Source: Chromera velia (taxonomy: Eukaryota > Sar > Chromeraceae). From it: 64,000 bases of DNA. This document shows, piece after piece, positions 1-12,400 of the stretch. Location: the NCBI GenBank assembly GCA_018398765.1, contig JAHBMJ010000609.1:1-64000 (forward strand), given 5' to 3'. A program made the position numbers and the translations under genes. The notes under the pieces were generated by a model. That model had not been told where the DNA came from. It worked only from the letters and a program-made list of their open reading frames with translations, and did not search any database. Every line of letters begins with the position of its first letter. The first letter of the stretch is position 1.

Positions 1-24
1 GCCCACACACACACACACAGAGAA

Positions 25-63
<39 letters not shown>

Positions 64-98
64 GAAAAAGGGCACATATAAATGCACACGCCGCTGAC

Positions 99-1187
99 CC
101 CCCCAATTGGCGAATGTCTGCGCGTCCGTCTCCTCAAACCCCAGAGACCCCGGATACCCCCCACAGGTCTTCGTGCCACAGTCCGAGTAGATTCCAAATT
201 TCAGGCCCTGTGAGTGGATGTACTCGCCCAGGGCCTTCATGCCCGAAGGGAACTGTTGCGGGTCTGCCCTGAGTTCTTCCTTTGGATCCTCTGGAGTGCG
301 CGTCTGCGTCTTCTCAGTCCAGCAGTCGTCGATGTTCACGTACACGTAGCCCTTGTCACGGAGACCTGAATGGGCGGAATTGGGCCGAAGCACAATCGTT
401 CTGCTGAAATAAAATCAAGAAAGCGAGTAAGCAAAGGAAGCCACGGAGGGTTGAAGGAAGGAAGGAAGAAAGGAATGGGGAAAATGGTCTCTGTTGTTTC
501 TTTCACCGTTGTCAAATCCCGCCGAAGTGCTTCATAGGACACGCTTGGTCAAAGATGTGGAGAAGGTGTGGTATGAGGAGAAGGAATAAGCTGAACTGAA
601 GAGAACAGGTACACAGAGATGACGATCGAAATTCTCTCTCATGTCTCTGGCGTTGGATCCCTCTTGTGCAAGCAACACTTTCTTTCTTGAGCCTTCTAAC
701 AATTAGCACAGCACGCACTGCGAAGGATCAAAACACGGTCATAGCACCCCACGCACACCTTGCTCGAGTTCCTGTGTCCTTGGTGTATCGATCTGACAGA
801 TGCAACACTGATGCTCTAAATTCTCTGTACCAGCATAGAGTTTCGTGAGCAGCAAAAGAATGTCTCTTGTTGCAAGTCTTGAAGGTACACATAGAGACTT
901 GGACAAACGATAGAAAGGAAAATTGAAGGCAACCTGCCTGACTAACCTGTTCGGACGATTGTGTCTGCCACTTCCTTGATCACCTTCTCGTTCACAAGTT
1001 CAGGTTTGCACCCGAAAATGTTCCATGTGTTCCACCCCATGGGCGGCAGAGCCAGTCCACTGGGGCGCAGTTGAGGCGCATCAGTTTGACAAACACCCTC
1101 TGCTGTCTCGCACGTCGACGCCAGGTGCGCATTGCAGCCAGCGAGGAGTGAAGCGAAGAGCACAACAGGCAAGAGGAGACGTCCCAT
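99..1187 (-). CDS. alpha-galactosidase (GH27), 5' exons only
   Basis: Secreted glycoside hydrolase, expected to remove terminal alpha-galactose. Two exons fit: 947-1187 and 99-365, joined across 366-946 (donor GTTAGT, acceptor ttcag). The gene continues past the left edge after a GTCAGC donor. The start ATG at 1185-1187 opens a hydrophobic signal peptide ([18 protein letters not shown]). An in-frame upstream extension to 1292 is rich in Arg and less likely. The mature N-terminus shows the GH27 signature [10 protein letters not shown], and exon 2 carries YVNIDDCW, then [11 protein letters not shown], then FANWG, all in the family order. The catalytic Asp residues of the barrel lie further on, outside the window. 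It is divergent from the gene starting at 1698. Seen: motifs and splice phases. Inferred: secretion and substrate. Confidence 0.88.
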
Positions 1188-1697
1188 CCTTTTGTCTATC
1201 GATGTCTCCAAGGGATTTCCTGTCTGAGTGTCGCTTCTTTTTCGGTGTCTTCTTCTTCGCACCTGTCTGTGACCGTGCTTCGTTCCTGTCAAGCTTGCAG
1301 TCGGAGAGACTGTCGATAACTCAATGAATGAATCGCGACCGGTGCATGGGACACTTGTTCAATGATATTGACTCTCCAATGATCGATCAGACTATATCAG
1401 ACTGAAATTAACTTCAAGGTGGCGGCGTATGGCGGCGCCGCGCGCGCGGACCGCAAGTTATATATATAATTAAATATAATTAATGGGTCGATCTTCTATT
1501 ACATGCATGCGCCGCCGCACACATTACTGCGCGGCCACAATTCAAGGTCAGGCAAAGTCTTCGACTAAGGAGAGTGGAATGGAGGACTCTGAGTGAGAAA
1601 AGCCCGTGTGCAATCATCCAACAAATCGGATCGTGCAATCACCACCTGAGCATCTCAGCAAAATAGGAAGTTCCTGGTAGTCTCTTTCTCGTGCAAC
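1188..1697. other. divergent intergenic region
   Basis: About 500 bases between two divergently transcribed genes, so both promoters should lie here. There is a GC-rich patch with CG runs near 1425-1450, then an AT-rich TATATATAATTAAATATAATTAAT stretch around 1458-1482, then another GC patch near 1508-1535. No gene was seen. Confidence 0.5.
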
Positions 1698-4600
1698 ATG
1701 AGTATACGTCTCTCTCTTCGATTTCTGTTGTTTGTGTCGTTCTGTCTCCTTTCGGGAGGTTTGAGGAGCAGGGAAGAGAAAGGCTCTCCCACCAGTCTCT
1801 CTCTGTATCCAGTGAGAAGACCATCACCCTCCGTCAAAGCACCAGCTGCGTACATCAACTTCAACTTTCCCCCAGGGTCGAAAAGATCCCGTCTCGATGA
1901 AATAATCGGAGAGAGCAGGGGAAAGGCGATCTATGTCAGTCAGGCAGGCAGGGAGTCTCACCGACCTGCTTCTAGGGTTCCAAGGTCTGTGCTATGTTGA
2001 GCATTGTTTCCTTACTAGACTTTTTGTATGAACGTGTTCTCTTCGATTCTGTGCAGGTTGACGCGGAATTGAGGGACCTCATGCTCCTCTTCGGCCGTCT
2101 TGCTGAGGTGAGTGGCGTCTCTGCACGTTCCAAGTCCTCCGTGTGGAGATTTAATTCCCGCTTGTGCGCTTGAAACTTTCAGTTGATCTTGTGGGGAACG
2201 ACAGGCGGACTGCGGAGGGGGCAGAATGGAAGGCTGGAGAGAGAATGATGGAGACGGGGAAACGAGACGGCAGTTGAGATGTCAACGTATCAGAGAAGGA
2301 TTGCGCAACTTGCACCCAATTGTGGTACGGTGGCACGTGTGTGCAATGTACCCTGCAAGATTGTGACAAAAGGAACCAAAGGTGGCGAGGAGAGCGGTCC
2401 AATGCTGACTATTGCCCTGCGTACGTTCTCTGTAGAAGCATAGGAATGAAGCAGTCGTACTGCGCATGTTCATGCTTGCAGGATTATTATCCCCCGACAC
2501 CCGAGCAGTCACGAAAGGGAGAACCTTACGCCATGTACATTCAGGGTCCGTCTGCATGGGCGTTGTGCTGGTGGTTCTGGCTTTTTGTGGTTCTCTTTTG
2601 TCAGATTCTATTCTGAAAACTCCTTCCTTCCTTTCTTTCCACTTCGTTATTTACTACCTCACTAATTCGTTTCAAGAGTACTGTACTGATTTGCATAAGG
2701 GCATTTGACTCTTTGTTGTCTCTTTGTTGTCTGCTCTGCCTCCCATTTCGTCTCGCTTCTTGCCACCCTCCTGTCTTCCGTTCTCATTTCTTTTCACGCT
2801 GTCACTTGCTCACACGCTCAATGCGAGCTTCCAGGTGCCCATGAAGACGCACACATAGATTAACACGCAATATGCACACGCACACACACACGTGCAGGTG
2901 CCCCCAGTTCTATCCAGGGAAGGCTGGAGATGCAGACTGAGCCTTCCCGGCAGTGGCACAAACTGTTCATGTCCGACCAGGGGGTGAACCAGGAGGAAGT
3001 GGGGTTTACAACTCTGAAGGTGGGTAAGGAGGGGATTGGATGTGTGTACACGCGCCTAGCTGTGGGAATCAGCAAAAGGGCTACTCTCGCTGTTTGTCTC
3101 TCTGTGCCTCCTCGCACGCCCTGCTTTCTCTCATTGTCAGTGAGTGAGTGCGTCTGTAAGAGTGTGGATGTTTTCTTTTCTGCGATTCCTTCTACACTCG
3201 CGTTTCGCTCAATATTGCGCGATATAACGCGTGTGCGTGTGAGCCGTTTTTGTACTTTTCATTCTTCCAAGCCACGTTGTTTGCCCTTTTCTTTTTTCCC
3301 CTGCATGCAGAATCGTTTGAAGAGACTTCCCCTCAGATGGCCTGTCTACCAAAACGAGACGGCAGTTTTGAAACCTCTATTGAACGAAATGATGGAAGCA
3401 AATTCAGTCGTCAGTCCTGTGTCCCCTCTTTCGATGCGCTTCGTCGTCCGTTCGTCATTGAGTTAGCCCGTCTGGCCGTCCGTTTGTCAATGAGTCAATT
3501 GCAATGCCTTTCACTGAGACTCTGAACGCATCAGTTCTTTCAAGCGGTCTGTCGCCAAGTCATTCGCAGTAGTTGCGTCATAAATGACGAGAGACCAGAG
3601 AACGGAAACAGAGACAGACAGAGAAGTGACAGACAGTCCGTTGAAAGAAAGACATCTTGACAAAAGACCCTGGGAAAAAGCATTCGCCCTCTGTTTCTTT
3701 CCTTCCCTCTCTCTGTCTGCGTTTGACTCCCACGACAATGAGTGTGCAGGCTCTGGAAATCATCCCTCGCAACGACGCAAAATTCCATGTGTGTGGGTTT
3801 GTTGGATGTGCCCTGTTTCTTCTTTTTGGAGATGAAACCGGGATAGCTTTGATCCTTTTCACTTTGGGTCTTCGTTTCCTTCTCTTTTTTTTTTTTGCCC
3901 CGATTGACAGACGTCTTTACTCTCTTATGTGAGCATCGCTTTCTGTAGAATTCCACTTGATCCATTCCTTCCTTGTTTCTGCGTTTGTGCGCTCTTTCTT
4001 CGCTGAACGTGGAAAGCAAGAGTGTCTTTGTATGGTCTTCTATATTTTTCGTGTGGATCGGCCGACCCCTGTCCGACTAAGTGCACAATTGTCCCGCAAG
4101 GCTCTCGTTGTTCCTTTATCTCCTTCGTTGCCCTTTATTCCCCTGTGAGTTTTTTCCATCTTTTTGTTCTTCATGATCATTCCCTTAATTATTCCTCTTT
4201 TTCTTTTCTCTGCTTCGTTCCTCCCTTCTCTCAGCGCTACGTGCTGAAGATGTCGAGTGGGAACAGAGGCCTGGCTCCTGTGATCTCCACAGCAATCATC
4301 CAAATGGAACAGAAGGGAATGGACCCTAGATTCATCCATGAGTCAGCCAGCTGGGGTGTGTGGGTGTGTTTGTGATACTCTTCTGCAAACGGACAAGACG
4401 CTTTTCTCTTGCGCTTGCACGACTCTCAACCAATCCTGGTCACTGGAAGCGGAGGGAAAAGAAGGCAACTGACCTGACTAGGCCATTGTCTGTTGAAATA
4501 TCTGCCTGCCAGTCTTTGTGTCTTCTTTCCGGATCTTAGTCTTTCGGTCTTTCCTTCCTTCCTTCCTTCCTTCCTTCCTTTGTTTTGCCCACAATTGTGT

Positions 4601-5665
4601 ACATCAAGCGCAAGGACAGCCTGATGCAGACCAAGTGCAAAGGCAAAGGGGTCACAGAAGAATCGAAAATGCACTGTCTCTCTCCATCCGACCGTCCGTC
4701 CATTCCTCTGCATATCTGTCTGTCTGTCTGACTGTTTGTTTCTCTGTCCGCTTTTCTATCCATATCTGTCATAAGGAACAGAGAAGGAGAAGTCACGCAG
4801 TCCATCTTCGTGTCCGTGCAGCTTTGTGAAGAATCAGTTGATTGGAGGAGAGCTGGGAAAGTTCTTCGCCAAGCCTGGGGGGGGGATCATGGGCATGATT
4901 GGGGTTCCTTTGGGATCGGGAGGGGGTGAGATAGAGAAGGAGAAGCAGAGACAGCTGGCCGAGGCCAAAGAGAAGGAAGAGGAAGAACGACGGAAGAAGC
5001 TGCAGAACGATCCTCTAGGAGACGCCCAATGGGATGCAGTAAAGAAACAAGCAAGAAAGGCCTTAGATGACGATTGGGTTGACGATGTGTCTCAACCAGA
5101 GGAGGGGGGAGGAGAACGAGAAGCAAAGCCTGACACAGAGTCTTTGAATATAGATGAGCTGTTTGCACGTGAATTAAAAAAACGTCAGCTATCCCGATCG
5201 ACCTCTTCTTCTTTGGGTTCCGATTCTTCGACTTCTCCCTCAGAGTCGTCGAAAGAGAGGGGGCAGGGATCTTCAGGGGGGGAGGATGATGGTGATGAAA
5301 GTCTAGAAGGAGTGTTTCAGAGAACGGAAAAGAGGCAGAGGAGCAAAAGTGATGCACGACGAGTGACGACAGGGCAAATGGCGTCGCAAGAAATTGATCC
5401 GTCAGTCGCTTCTCTAGTTCGTTTCCATAGACCAGAAGATATGCGAGTGAAATGCCGGGTTGAATCTCACTGATACAGTCCCATATAGTCCTTGCAGCGC
5501 TTTGTCGTGTCACTCACTGTGTTGGTGCTATGCGCTGAACATTTTCATCTTTTCGTCTCGGAGTTCAGTCTTTGTGGTATGTCTCTCCTCGTCTTTCCTG
5601 CTGCCCCTGCGTTTTTTTACCCCTCTCTCTCTCTCTCTCTCTGGTATATGTGTGAGTGCGCGCGC

Positions 5666-5696
<31 letters not shown>

Positions 5697-6203
5697 TGTG
5701 TGTACATCTTTCCTTTTTCTTGTGCAGGGCTGTGGTGAATGTTGTATGGATGGACTGGTTTGGAGACGGCACTCAAGCGATCACAAAAGAAAAAATGGGC
5801 GCGGCCATCGGAAAATGGGCTGGGCCTTTCTCTGATGGTCAGTCTGCCAGACGATCGGTCCGTCCATCAGTCAATTGGACAGTTGGTCAGTCAGCCAACC
5901 GGCCAGTCACTATTCAATGCTTCCTATCTCAACCTTCTATCCACAGAACCACAAATTACAACGACGCGTGATCAAATGCTTATGATTCGGTATGAATGTC
6001 TTGGTTCTCACTTTCTCGCGCTCACTCTGCCTGCTGCTCTTCCCCCAACCTTGTAAGCAGGGAAAGTCGACTTTGAGTCCTTTCTACGGGGGTATGTGGC
6101 GGCGAAGTTGCGGCAGGAAGCGAGTGCAGCCACGACGACGACAACGACAACAACAACAATGGACACAATGGGGGGGCTTTTCAGGTTTCCGAGAACGAGG
6201 TAG
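1698..6203 (+). CDS. secretory-leader protein of unknown function, EF-hand-like C-terminus
   Basis: Nine exons join in frame to 509 residues: 1698-1934, 2057-2107, 2482-2545, 2898-3019, 3311-3409, 4235-4359, 4822-5400, 5728-5837, 6061-6203. Residues 1-22 are a signal peptide (MSIRLSLRFLLFVSFCLLSG). They are followed by about 50 Ser/Arg/Pro-rich residues resembling a plastid transit peptide, which in algae with complex plastids suggests import by a two-part leader. Residues 80-260 form a compact region I do not recognise (includes SSGNRGLAPVIS). A Lys/Glu then acidic and Ser-rich stretch follows (about 265-420). The end has WFGDGTQAITKEKM and DGKVDFESFL, which look like degenerate EF-hand loops, then a Thr run. 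Several donors are GTCAGT. The 5401-5727 intron holds CT, CG and GT runs. Exon 6 to 7 uses a GTGGGT donor chosen for phase. Function is unknown and plastid targeting is inference. Confidence 0.6.
5625..5704. repeat. CT / CG / GT microsatellites
   Basis: Within the intron 5401-5727 lie consecutive runs of CT, then about ten CG dinucleotides, then GT. Long alternating CG next to GT can adopt left-handed DNA. Here it sits shortly before the tgcag acceptor, in the place of a polypyrimidine tract. Confidence 0.85.
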
Positions 6204-6518
6204 TCATCTGACAGAGAGTGCCAAACTCGCAGTTCAGGTTGCATGCTTGCATGGTGCCTCAGCCGCGCCTGACAGCCGCCTGTGCACAAATTCTTGCATG
6301 TTTTATCAATAAAATCAAAAATGTCAGAGTAAAAAAATTTGCAATATCTTATGCAATCAACTTGAATAACATTGTTACATCAGGACTTAGAACTATATTC
6401 ATAGCATTGTGAAGGTCTGGCATGTAATCTGGCATGTAATTATGTCATGTAATATCAAGCAATCGTGTCAGGACTGCGTGGAAAGTGCACGCAACGTCAA
6501 GCTTACCTAGAAACGTAC

Positions 6519-9492
6519 TGTGAGGTGATTGCTAGGAAGTCTGGGCTTGTGGGGCACTGAACTAGAATTGGCATTGCTTAGCTTAGCGGCCTCGGCTTGC
6601 ATGAGAATGGTATAGCTCGCGGCGCGCGCGTATAATGACTGATCGATATATGAGCATGCGTAGTGATGCTATCAGTAGATCAAACATAAGAGTAGGTCTG
6701 ATTCCAAGAGTCATCGCATGAGGTCTGACTGACAGACTTACCAACTTTTCCCTCGGAACTATGTAGACTTTGACAAGTCTTATAGTAGCGCTAGAGTACT
6801 CTCTACAAGAAGCTATTGTTACTTAAGAGCCCCGTACGCCTCTTACAGTTGGTTAGCAGAGCTTTTGGTTGCACAGGGGTACTAGCAAAGGCAGACAGTG
6901 TGGTGAGATCTCTTGAGATGAAAGAATAAAGATTGTCGAAGGCAAGTGGGGTTACCATGTGAAGTACCAGGATATGTAGAGTGCGGTGGCAGCCAGAGGT
7001 TTGACAGCTTAGGACAAATTGAAATTTTTTCAGCTTCGATATGTTGTTTCGTTTTATCTTGAATGTTGTGGAGTTTTCGAGAAAAATGAGGAGCTGAAGA
7101 CTTTCCAGGCATGTTTCTGTTTTCTACCGCTTGTGGTGAGAGAGCAAGAGTTAAAAAACATACCAGAGTAGAAGGAGAAGGAGCCGGAGTTGAAATGAGG
7201 GAGAAGTGAGGGAGAAGATCAAGGAGACAGATATTGACCTCTGGTGATGTCATCGATCAGAGCAACTGTTGCCCACCAAGAAAGTGCCCCAAGGAGGATA
7301 GGAGCTTCCATTTGAAGAGAACAGAGGTCTCTTCCTCTTGCGAACAGAGAGAATAATATATACATTAAAAGGGGGAGACTTGACTGAGGAAGGATCTCTA
7401 CTCTCAGTCTTATTACTGGAGTGGAGAAGCTCTGGAACTTGAGTGCCGCGTGCTAATCACACATAATAGTGCCATGGGGGCACCGCGGCTGTGTTACTCA
7501 ACGGCAGAGCAGTTGCGAAAGGCTTCTAAGTTGGAAGAAGACTTTGGAGGCTGCAGACTTTTATTGTAGTGGGGGTTGGAGATGGAGGAAGAGAGGGAGA
7601 CTGACGAGAGTGTGCTTTGAGGGAGGTGAGAGTGAGTATGGTGTGGAGGCTTGTTTATGAATGAATGTTTCTGTCTCTTTGCATCTCTCTGACTGTTTTC
7701 TTTCTCTATTTATGAAAGATGAATGGGGAGGAGAGATAGTTGGGGAGAAAAGAAAGTGAAAGAGCAATAAAAGAAAGAGAAGAGAGACAGAGACTAAGAG
7801 AGTGAAGGTATTGAATACTTGTGAGAGGTTGTTTGCTTTCTTGACTTCTATTGTTTAAGCTTTCCCTCTGTTTGTCTGAGTATGGGAAAATATTGAAAGC
7901 AAAAGAAAGAGGGAAAAGGATTGAAAGGGAAATCAAGAAAGGAAACACATAGAATCAGACACTCTGCAAAGCAAAGAAGAGAAGAAAAAAAAAAAGAGAA
8001 AAGAAAAAAAAGAAGGATGAGAGATTGATACTTTAGATCTCCAATGTTCTGCTGTTTTCGAGAGTGGCGTACACTGCGTTCGACTTCGGTCGGACTGTTC
8101 AAGATGTTGTGCAGTTCTCTGGCCCTGCAGCTGGCCAGGCTGCGGTGAGCTGTGCAGCATCCAAGGGCAGCGGGCAATGACCATTCACGCAGAACGGGAG
8201 AGCTCAGTCTGTTACCGGGAATGAAGGATTGTGTCGATCTGTGTTGGTTTGTTTAAAAAGAAAGAAGAGAGCTTCACTAAGATTTTTGCAGTCAAAGGGC
8301 ACACTTCGAGTGATTTTTAGGAATGTGTGCTTTCTGTTTTCTATCTGACTAGATGGTGTTTTGTTAATAACCTCTGAGACGACTGTTATGCTCAGTTAGC
8401 GTGCAGTCTTCCATAGAGCTTTCAAAGCTTCGAGTCTTCTGAGTATGTGCAGTTGAGCTCCTTATACTCTGTCTGCGATCGCTTCATATAAGAGAAACCG
8501 AGTGTGTGTGCATTGCTTGGGGAGTGCCCGGAGCGTATACAAGAGTGGCCATGTTTTGTTTGCCACCTATATTTACAGCTGGCTGCATTGCGTGATATCT
8601 ACTCGGTCAAAAGAAGATAAAGGAAGGAAAAATGACGACCAGTGACTCAAGTCTATCCCCTGTCTGCACGTGTATTGTGGGCTGAGCACTGCATATGCTG
8701 TCGTGAAGTCTCCCAGTGAATATCAGTGATTAAGTGAGTCCTTCCAGTGACCCTGAATGGGAAGATTCTAGACAGAGAGAGTGAGTGCATCCAGTCAGAA
8801 ATCACTGGAATCCTCTAAGACAGTTGCATGCATAAATGCTTTGCGTTTGCGATGCATTGGATGCAAAAACCACGTGAATGAATCTTTGATCTCGCTTGTG
8901 CATGCTTGGGAAGCATGCCCTCAGATGAGATCGCAGAAGTGCGGATCGATGTCAAAGCGAGAGGAGACTTGCACAAGGAGAGTCTCAGGCCAAAGTTATG
9001 AGTCAGAGTGTCTGATGTATTGTCGGATATATTGTCTGATGCCTTGTTTGATGCATTGTAAATTGTTGATATTCCTATGTACCCTCCCTGTGAGCAAACA
9101 TGTGTGAGGTGCATACTTGAATTTGAACCAAGCATGGACGTTGGTCTAGTAGGCGGACATGTGTGAGGTGATTGCTAGGAAGTCTGGGCTTGTGGAGCAC
9201 TGAACTAGAATTAGCATCGCTTAGCTTAGCAGCCTCGGCCTGCATGAGAATGGCATAGCTCGCGGGCGCGCGCGTATAATAACTGATCAATATATGAGCA
9301 TACGTAGTGATGCAATCACCAGATCAAACATAAGAGTAGGTCTGATTCTAAGAGTCATCGCATGAGGTCTGACTGACAGACTTACTAAATTTTCGCTCGG
9401 AACTATGTAGATTTTGACAAGTCTTATAGTAGCGCTAGAGTACTCTCTACCAGAAGCTATTGTTACTTATGAGCCCCGTATGCCCCTTATAT
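6519..9492. mobile_element. short LTR retroelement, apparently non-autonomous (fossil)
   Basis: Two direct repeats, 6519-6848 and 9162-9492, are about 330 bases long and roughly 93% identical by eye. Both begin TGTGAGG. The whole is bounded by the 6-base duplication ACGTAC (6513-6518 and 9493-9498). Just inside the left repeat is GGTTAGCAGAGC, which resembles a Met-tRNA primer binding site. The 2.3 kb interior shows no recognisable gag, protease, reverse transcriptase or integrase, only short open frames and a CT-poor purine-rich stretch. It is therefore probably a non-autonomous (LARD/TRIM-like) element. The LTR divergence points to moderate age. No orientation beyond the primer site can be given. 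Confidence 0.75.
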
Positions 9493-9498
9493 ACGTAC

Positions 9499-12400
9499 CG
9501 TTGCATTGTGAGGTTGTAGGCATTGTCAGAGCTGCATGTAGTGCGCGCATATTAAGCGTATGACGCATATGTATGTGCATGCATGCATTGTATTAAATGG
9601 TTTGCACGCAAGTTAATTCAGAAGTAGAGTCTTGCCTGTGTGTAAGACTAAAGAGAAATAACTCTATGTGGCAGCAGAGCAGGTCGGTCAGGGACCAATC
9701 TGTTCTGTTCATGATCAAAGACGAATCTCTGTATTGTTGAACGGCAGACAGCAGGCATTTTTTCGCACCAGAGGACGATCTTCTCTGGGTGTATTGAGTC
9801 TGTTCACTTTTCAGAGTTCTTATAGATCTTTCTCTTGTTGTTGCAATGACATTGTCAATGAGGCTCCATAGAGAAGTGGGCCCGATTTTCTGTATAATTG
9901 CATTCCTCATGAAGAGTGTAGAGGCTAGTGTAGAGGAATTGAAGGACGTCTCCGTTATGACCCTGGATGACCGATACGAGTCTGTTTGTCTTCTTCTGTC
10001 CGGAGTCGCTAAAAAAATGCAGCGATAGTTGCCCTTGGGGTCCATGAGCAAGAAGAAATGCAGAGTGAGGAAGGGTTGCAAGCAATCGAAGGACGTCATT
10101 CAGGAGCATCAAGATAAACAGCCGGAAAAGAAGAAGAAGACGCGCCGTGGTTTACGTTTTTCGAAGACCCAATGGAATGAGAAGGCCCTTGAATAAACAC
10201 ATAGCAAGAGAGATGGGAGGAAATCGGATGATGACCAGACTGCTTCCTCAATGAAATGGAAGGAAGCAGATGGGTTCAAGGCGCACAGACTTTTACACAC
10301 TCTGCATATGCCCACGGACGACTGAGGACCCCAACGCCCTCAGAGTGATGTTGTGGTGAGTGAACCCTAAACAGCAGCAAAGAGCTTCACAGCAACACTA
10401 GGTTTCCAGAGAAGTGACCAAGGAGGATATTCGTTCAAACTGCAGGGACGACGTTTGACTTTCAAGGGTACAACAATGCAGGAGAATCTGAATTCGAAGC
10501 AGTATTGCCAGTAGGTCTTTCCGGACACGAGGATACAGATATGGGAAACGGAGACAGTCAGTGGGAGATCAGTCAGAAAGCAGCATCCCTTTTTCCAGAG
10601 TCAGCGCTGTTCATTGCCGGAGAAACTGAAGTTGCCCCCATGAGGATTGGGAGAATAGAACTAACCTGAAACGCAGAAAAAGCAGAGAGAAAGAGAGAGA
10701 AGCAGAGAGCAAAGAGAGGGGCAAAACAAATAGAAAGACATGCAGCGCTGCTGAACATGATCCGCTCAGCTCGCGCTCAAGATCATGAGATGCCCCCCGG
10801 TGGAGTTCCGTATAGAGAGAGATTCAGTGCATAAACACCAGAAGTGGGGAGACGAGTTAGGCCTGTCTGCACTGGAATTCGATCAGGCCTGACGGAAAGA
10901 GAAAGAGTGCAACTGGTATTCGAACGTTAAGAGTGAGAACGTACTGCTGCCTTAAATATGATAAGGTAGAACATGATGAGGCAACAGCGTTCAGGTGTGA
11001 CCGAATGGAAGGGGTACAGCCGACAGTCTTGAGATTGGATTGAGAAGACGGTATTCACCCCACTGTAACAGTCCCATTTGCGTGTTCGATTATCTGTTCC
11101 ATCCATGAAGCCCATTTATTTTTTTTTTTCAGCTGCGTCTGCCTTTGACTTCATCTGCATGGCCGTGCAGACACGGCCTGGAGGAGAGGGGGCATGTAAC
11201 AATGTACTGTGTGTAGGTATAAAAGAGGCAGTGCATCTTTGCCCCTCTACCTGAGCAGAAGTGAAATGCAGGATAGACAAAAAAAAGAGAGATGAGAGTA
11301 TATGAGAGAGGAGTCAAAAGACATAAGAAGAAAAGAACACAGAATGTTCCGAATCGCTGGGCAAAAGCTTCAAACATCATCAAACGTCCCAAATCCGGTT
11401 CTGACAATGCTTTGTAGAGACATGCACGTCAAGCCTGATCGCTCCCGTCTTATGAAATAAACCTTGCAACCCCTGTCTGAGTTCAACAGCTGAGTACATC
11501 CATATGAAAGTATCAGGACAACACTCTGGGGGAGGTGGCACTGGGTAGCACGTTGCATTGTGAGGTTATAAGCATTGTTAAAGCTGCACGTAGTGTGGGC
11601 ATGTTGAGCGTATGACGCATATACATGTGCATGCATGCATTGTATTAAATGGTTCGTATACAAGTCAATTCAGAAGTACAGTCTTGCCTGTGTGTAAGAC
11701 TAAAAAGAAGTACGAACAATGCATGTCCGACTCTCAGATCTTATAGCCCCATACGTTAGCAGCGCGATAACTCTATGTGGTAGCAGAACAGATCCGTCAG
11801 GGACCAATCTGTTCTGTTCATGATCAGAGACGAATCTTTGTATCGTTCAACGGCAGACAGCAGGCATTCTTTCATACTAGACGACGATCTTCTCTGGGTG
11901 TATTGAGTTTGTTCACTTTTCAGAGTTCTTGTAGGTCTTTCTCTTATTGTTATGATAACGTTATCAATGAGGCCACATAAAGAAGTGGGCCCGATTTTCT
12001 GTGCAATTGCGTTCCTCGTGAAGAGTGTAGAGGCTAGTGTAGAGGAATTGAAGGACGTCTCCGTTGCGACCCTGGATGACCGATACGAGTCTGTTTGTCT
12101 TCTTCTGTCCGGAGTCGCTAAAAAAATGCAGCGATGGTTGCCCTTGGGGTCCATGAGCAAGAAGAAATACAGAGCAAGGAAGGGTTGCAAGCAATCAAAG
12201 GACATCATTCAGGAGCGTCAAGACGAACAGCTGGAAAAAAAGAAGAAGACGCGTCGTGGTTTGCGTTTTTCGAAGACCCAATGGAATGAGAAGGCCCTCG
12301 AATAAATACACAGCAAGAGAGATGGGAAGAAATCGGATGATAACCAGACTGCCTCCTCAGTGAAACGGAAAGAAGCAGATGGGTTCAAGGCGCACAGACT

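Noticed and set aside
4600-4670. Possible extra exon of the EF-hand-like gene (IKRKDSLMQTKCKGKG)
   Set aside because: No pyrimidine tract or typical acceptor precedes it, and including it breaks the phase that works without it.
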